From NCBI RefSeq assembly GCF_002234615.1, contig NZ_NMQW01000008.1, positions 62,001 through 126,000 on the forward strand: 64,000 bases of DNA. Direction: 5' to 3'. The notes under the pieces were generated by a model. The model saw only the letters and a list, made by a program, of their open reading frames with translations. It did not search any database and had not been told where the DNA came from. The position numbers and the translations under genes were made by a program. Source of the DNA: Paenibacillus rigui (GTDB lineage Bacteria > Bacillota > Bacilli > Paenibacillales > NBRC-103111). Position 1 is the first letter of the stretch. The number at the start of each line of letters is the position of its first letter. Shown piece by piece: positions 62,255 through 64,000 of this stretch.

Positions 62255-64000
62255 ATGAGAAAGTCACATTCGATGGATGACCCGCAGAAGCACGAGGCCA
62301 ACAAGCGCCGTCACTATACTTGGCGCATTAATTTATTTTTCTTTTGCACTTTTTTTCTGTTCTCCGTGCTGATTGTACGGCTGGCCATTCTTCAATTTGT
62401 GGAAGGCAAGCAATTGAAGGCGGAGGAAGCTTTGACGACGAAGCGGGATACCCCGATTGCGCCGATTCGCGGCAACATTTTTGACCGGAACGGCTATCCG
62501 ATTGCGTTCACCTCCTCGACCCAGTCGCTTTATTTCCGCATGGAAACCGATCAGAAAAAAGATGACGTCATTGCACTTGCTTATAAGCTGGAGTCTTTGT
62601 TCAAGCAGTATGGAGAATCAAATGCCAAAGCCCAGCTGACCGCGGCGGATATTATGAAGGAAATGGATGTCGGCTACGATCTTGAGAAGAAGACGACGAC
62701 ATCGCCCAGCTATTCGTTCGTGCCCCGGCGTCTGAAATCCGGCTTATCCAAGGGCGAAATTGCTTATATTTTGGAGAACCGGGATGAGCTGAAATGGCTT
62801 GAGATTATGGAGGAAAGCATCCGCAACTATGATACGAACAACGTTGCCGTTCAGCTAATCGGTTATATGCGTCCTTTCTCTCGCGCGCGAGAGCCTAAGA
62901 ACGGGCTGGATTTCTACAAGAACAAGGACAACACCACCGGCTATTTGGATACGGAGGATGTCGGCTACGACGGGATCGAGCTGATGTACCAGGAAGAGCT
63001 CCGTGGAAAAAGCGGGATGAAGACGTACCCGGTCAACGCTTCCCAGAAAATTATCGGTAAAGTGACGATTGAACCGCCAAAGAAGGGGAACAATCTGTTC
63101 CTGACGATCAATAAGGATGTTCAGCAGGTAGCTGAGCAGGCCATTATGGACCAATTGGTCTATGCCAAGTCTTCTACGGCGAGAGCGACGCACTACGGCT
63201 ATGCTCCGAATGCCAGAGCGGGCTATGCGGTCGCTATGGAAGTCGACACAGGGCGAGTCGTCGCCATGGCCAGCATGCCGGATTACGATCCGAATACGTG
63301 GAGCGGCGGGATTTCGACCGAGGATTACAACCGGATTCAGCCGTTTATTAACAACGGAACGATTACTACGGCGTATCCCGATTATCCGTCCGACGAGCTG
63401 AAGAACCATCCGACCTCCATTGTGTATGTCGGTTCGGTTATCAAACCGTTATCCGTTCTGATCGGTTTAAACGAAAATTTGTTTACCGTCAATACGACGT
63501 ATAACGATACGGGAGAATTCAGTTACGGGAAGGACAACAACGCCAAGCTGACCAACTCCGACCGCGCCTCTTACGGGCTCATTAATGCTGCCGATGCGAT
63601 ATGGCATTCCTCGAACACGTTTATGTCGGCGATGATCGGCAACCCGCTCTACATGCGGAGCGGCTCCAAGGCGGTCGATATTTGGGAGTCTTACTTGAAT
63701 AAATTCGGCCTAGGCGTTTTGACGAACAGCGGGCTGCCGAGGGAATTTGCCGGCATCAGCGAGTTCAAGACGAATACGAAGGAAACGCTGCAGTCCCGTA
63801 TGGTTTATGCTTCGTGGGGGCAGAACGAGAAGTACACGACGATGCAGCTTGCGCAATATGCGACAACACTGGCGAACAAGGGCAAGAAGCTGAAGCCGCT
63901 GCTCGTCGATAAGATCGAGACGTATGACTTTAAGCCAGTGAAGCAGATGCAGCCCGAGGTGCTCGAGGAGACGACCTTCCCGCAATCCTACTGGGATACG
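62255..64000 (+). CDS. Class B penicillin-binding protein 2 (transpeptidase), 3' end outside window
   Basis: 582 residues are visible with no stop. ATG 62255 follows AAAGGAG. A cytoplasmic head and one membrane helix (NLFFFCTFFLFSVLIVRLAIL, about 28-49) lead to a PBP-dimer domain (60-300, PIRGNIFDRNGYPIAFTSS) and the transpeptidase domain. Active-site SVIK has Ser394 and Lys397; SSN at 452-454 is the second motif. The KTG motif would lie beyond the window. It resembles PbpA/PbpH-type PBP2 for side-wall or spore cortex synthesis. A long insertion around 250-290 is unexceptional. Confidence 0.9.
   Translation, partial: MRKSHSMDDPQKHEANKRRHYTWRINLFFFCTFFLFSVLIVRLAILQFVEGKQLKAEEALTTKRDTPIAPIRGNIFDRNGYPIAFTSSTQSLYFRMETDQKKDDVIALAYKLESLFKQYGESNAKAQLTAADIMKEMDVGYDLEKKTTTSPSYSFVPRRLKSGLSKGEIAYILENRDELKWLEIMEESIRNYDTNNVAVQLIGYMRPFSRAREPKNGLDFYKNKDNTTGYLDTEDVGYDGIELMYQEELRGKSGMKTYPVNASQKIIGKVTIEPPKKGNNLFLTINKDVQQVAEQAIMDQLVYAKSSTARATHYGYAPNARAGYAVAMEVDTGRVVAMASMPDYDPNTWSGGISTEDYNRIQPFINNGTITTAYPDYPSDELKNHPTSIVYVGSVIKPLSVLIGLNENLFTVNTTYNDTGEFSYGKDNNAKLTNSDRASYGLINAADAIWHSSNTFMSAMIGNPLYMRSGSKAVDIWESYLNKFGLGVLTNSGLPREFAGISEFKTNTKETLQSRMVYASWGQNEKYTTMQLAQYATTLANKGKKLKPLLVDKIETYDFKPVKQMQPEVLEETTFPQSYWDT

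Overview
The window reads as chromosome of a spore-forming, plant-polysaccharide-degrading Gram-positive of the Paenibacillaceae (Paenibacillus-like). Pointers are three S-layer-homology (SLH) proteins, GerQ, a YjcZ-type tiny sporulation protein, strong AGGAGG ribosome sites with frequent GTG/TTG starts, CUT1 sugar transporters paired with a membrane-bound AraC regulator, and a urease operon facing a urea ABC transporter. There is no rRNA, tRNA, CRISPR array or insertion sequence. The genus is inferred; no alignment was run.

Layout. 1-2.5 kb: tail of an unknown gene, an orphan sugar-binding lipoprotein and a Dabb protein. 2.5-3.7 kb: azoreductase divergent from an HxlR regulator. 4-10.5 kb: a 2136-residue secreted GH59-like enzyme with Ig-like repeats and an SLH anchor, behind a long leader. 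10.9-13.1 kb: GH105 hydrolase plus esterase. 13.2-15.4 kb: MerR-controlled SDR/tautomerase operon ending in a decayed oxidoreductase. 15.7-19 kb: small proteins, a candidate structured leader, a Gfo/Idh dehydrogenase and a short SLH protein. 19-21 kb: TetR-controlled drug-efflux MFS pump. 21.2-36 kb: a pectin/rhamnogalacturonan locus: GH106-like rhamnosidase, two permeases, AraC-type regulator, binding lipoprotein, GH105, unknown protein, GH28. 36.1-40.2 kb: DUF4350-like/lamin-tail exoprotein, GerQ, aldo/keto reductase. 40.4-50.6 kb: urtABCDE (minus) divergent from ureABCFGD (plus). 50.7-55.6 kb: PadR regulator, ctaB, SCO protein, AEC transporter, Toprim protein, pirin. 55.7-64 kb: SLH protein, YjcZ-like protein, MFS transporter, small membrane proteins, a CvpA/transglutaminase-like protein, HAD phosphatase and a PBP2 cut by the window end.

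How the parts work together. Surface and extracellular enzymes would open pectic polymers; the binding protein and permeases import oligosaccharides; GH105, GH28 and GH106-like enzymes, which lack signal peptides, would finish them in the cytoplasm. The AraC-type protein probably senses the sugar outside and drives three transcription units: a matching two-part DNA motif lies before the rhamnosidase, the permeases and the binding-protein gene, and I found it nowhere else in the window. Urea import and hydrolysis share one 475-bp intergenic control region with three GlnR/TnrA-like boxes, one over the urtA promoter -35, one at its start point, and one just downstream of the ureA promoter, which suggests joint nitrogen control.

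No clearly new defence or mobile system is visible. The best candidates for undescribed biology are the two-part AraC motif set, a long nested inverted repeat at 24.8-25.0 kb, the leader of the giant SLH enzyme, the structured leader at 15.96-16.12 kb, and several small genes.
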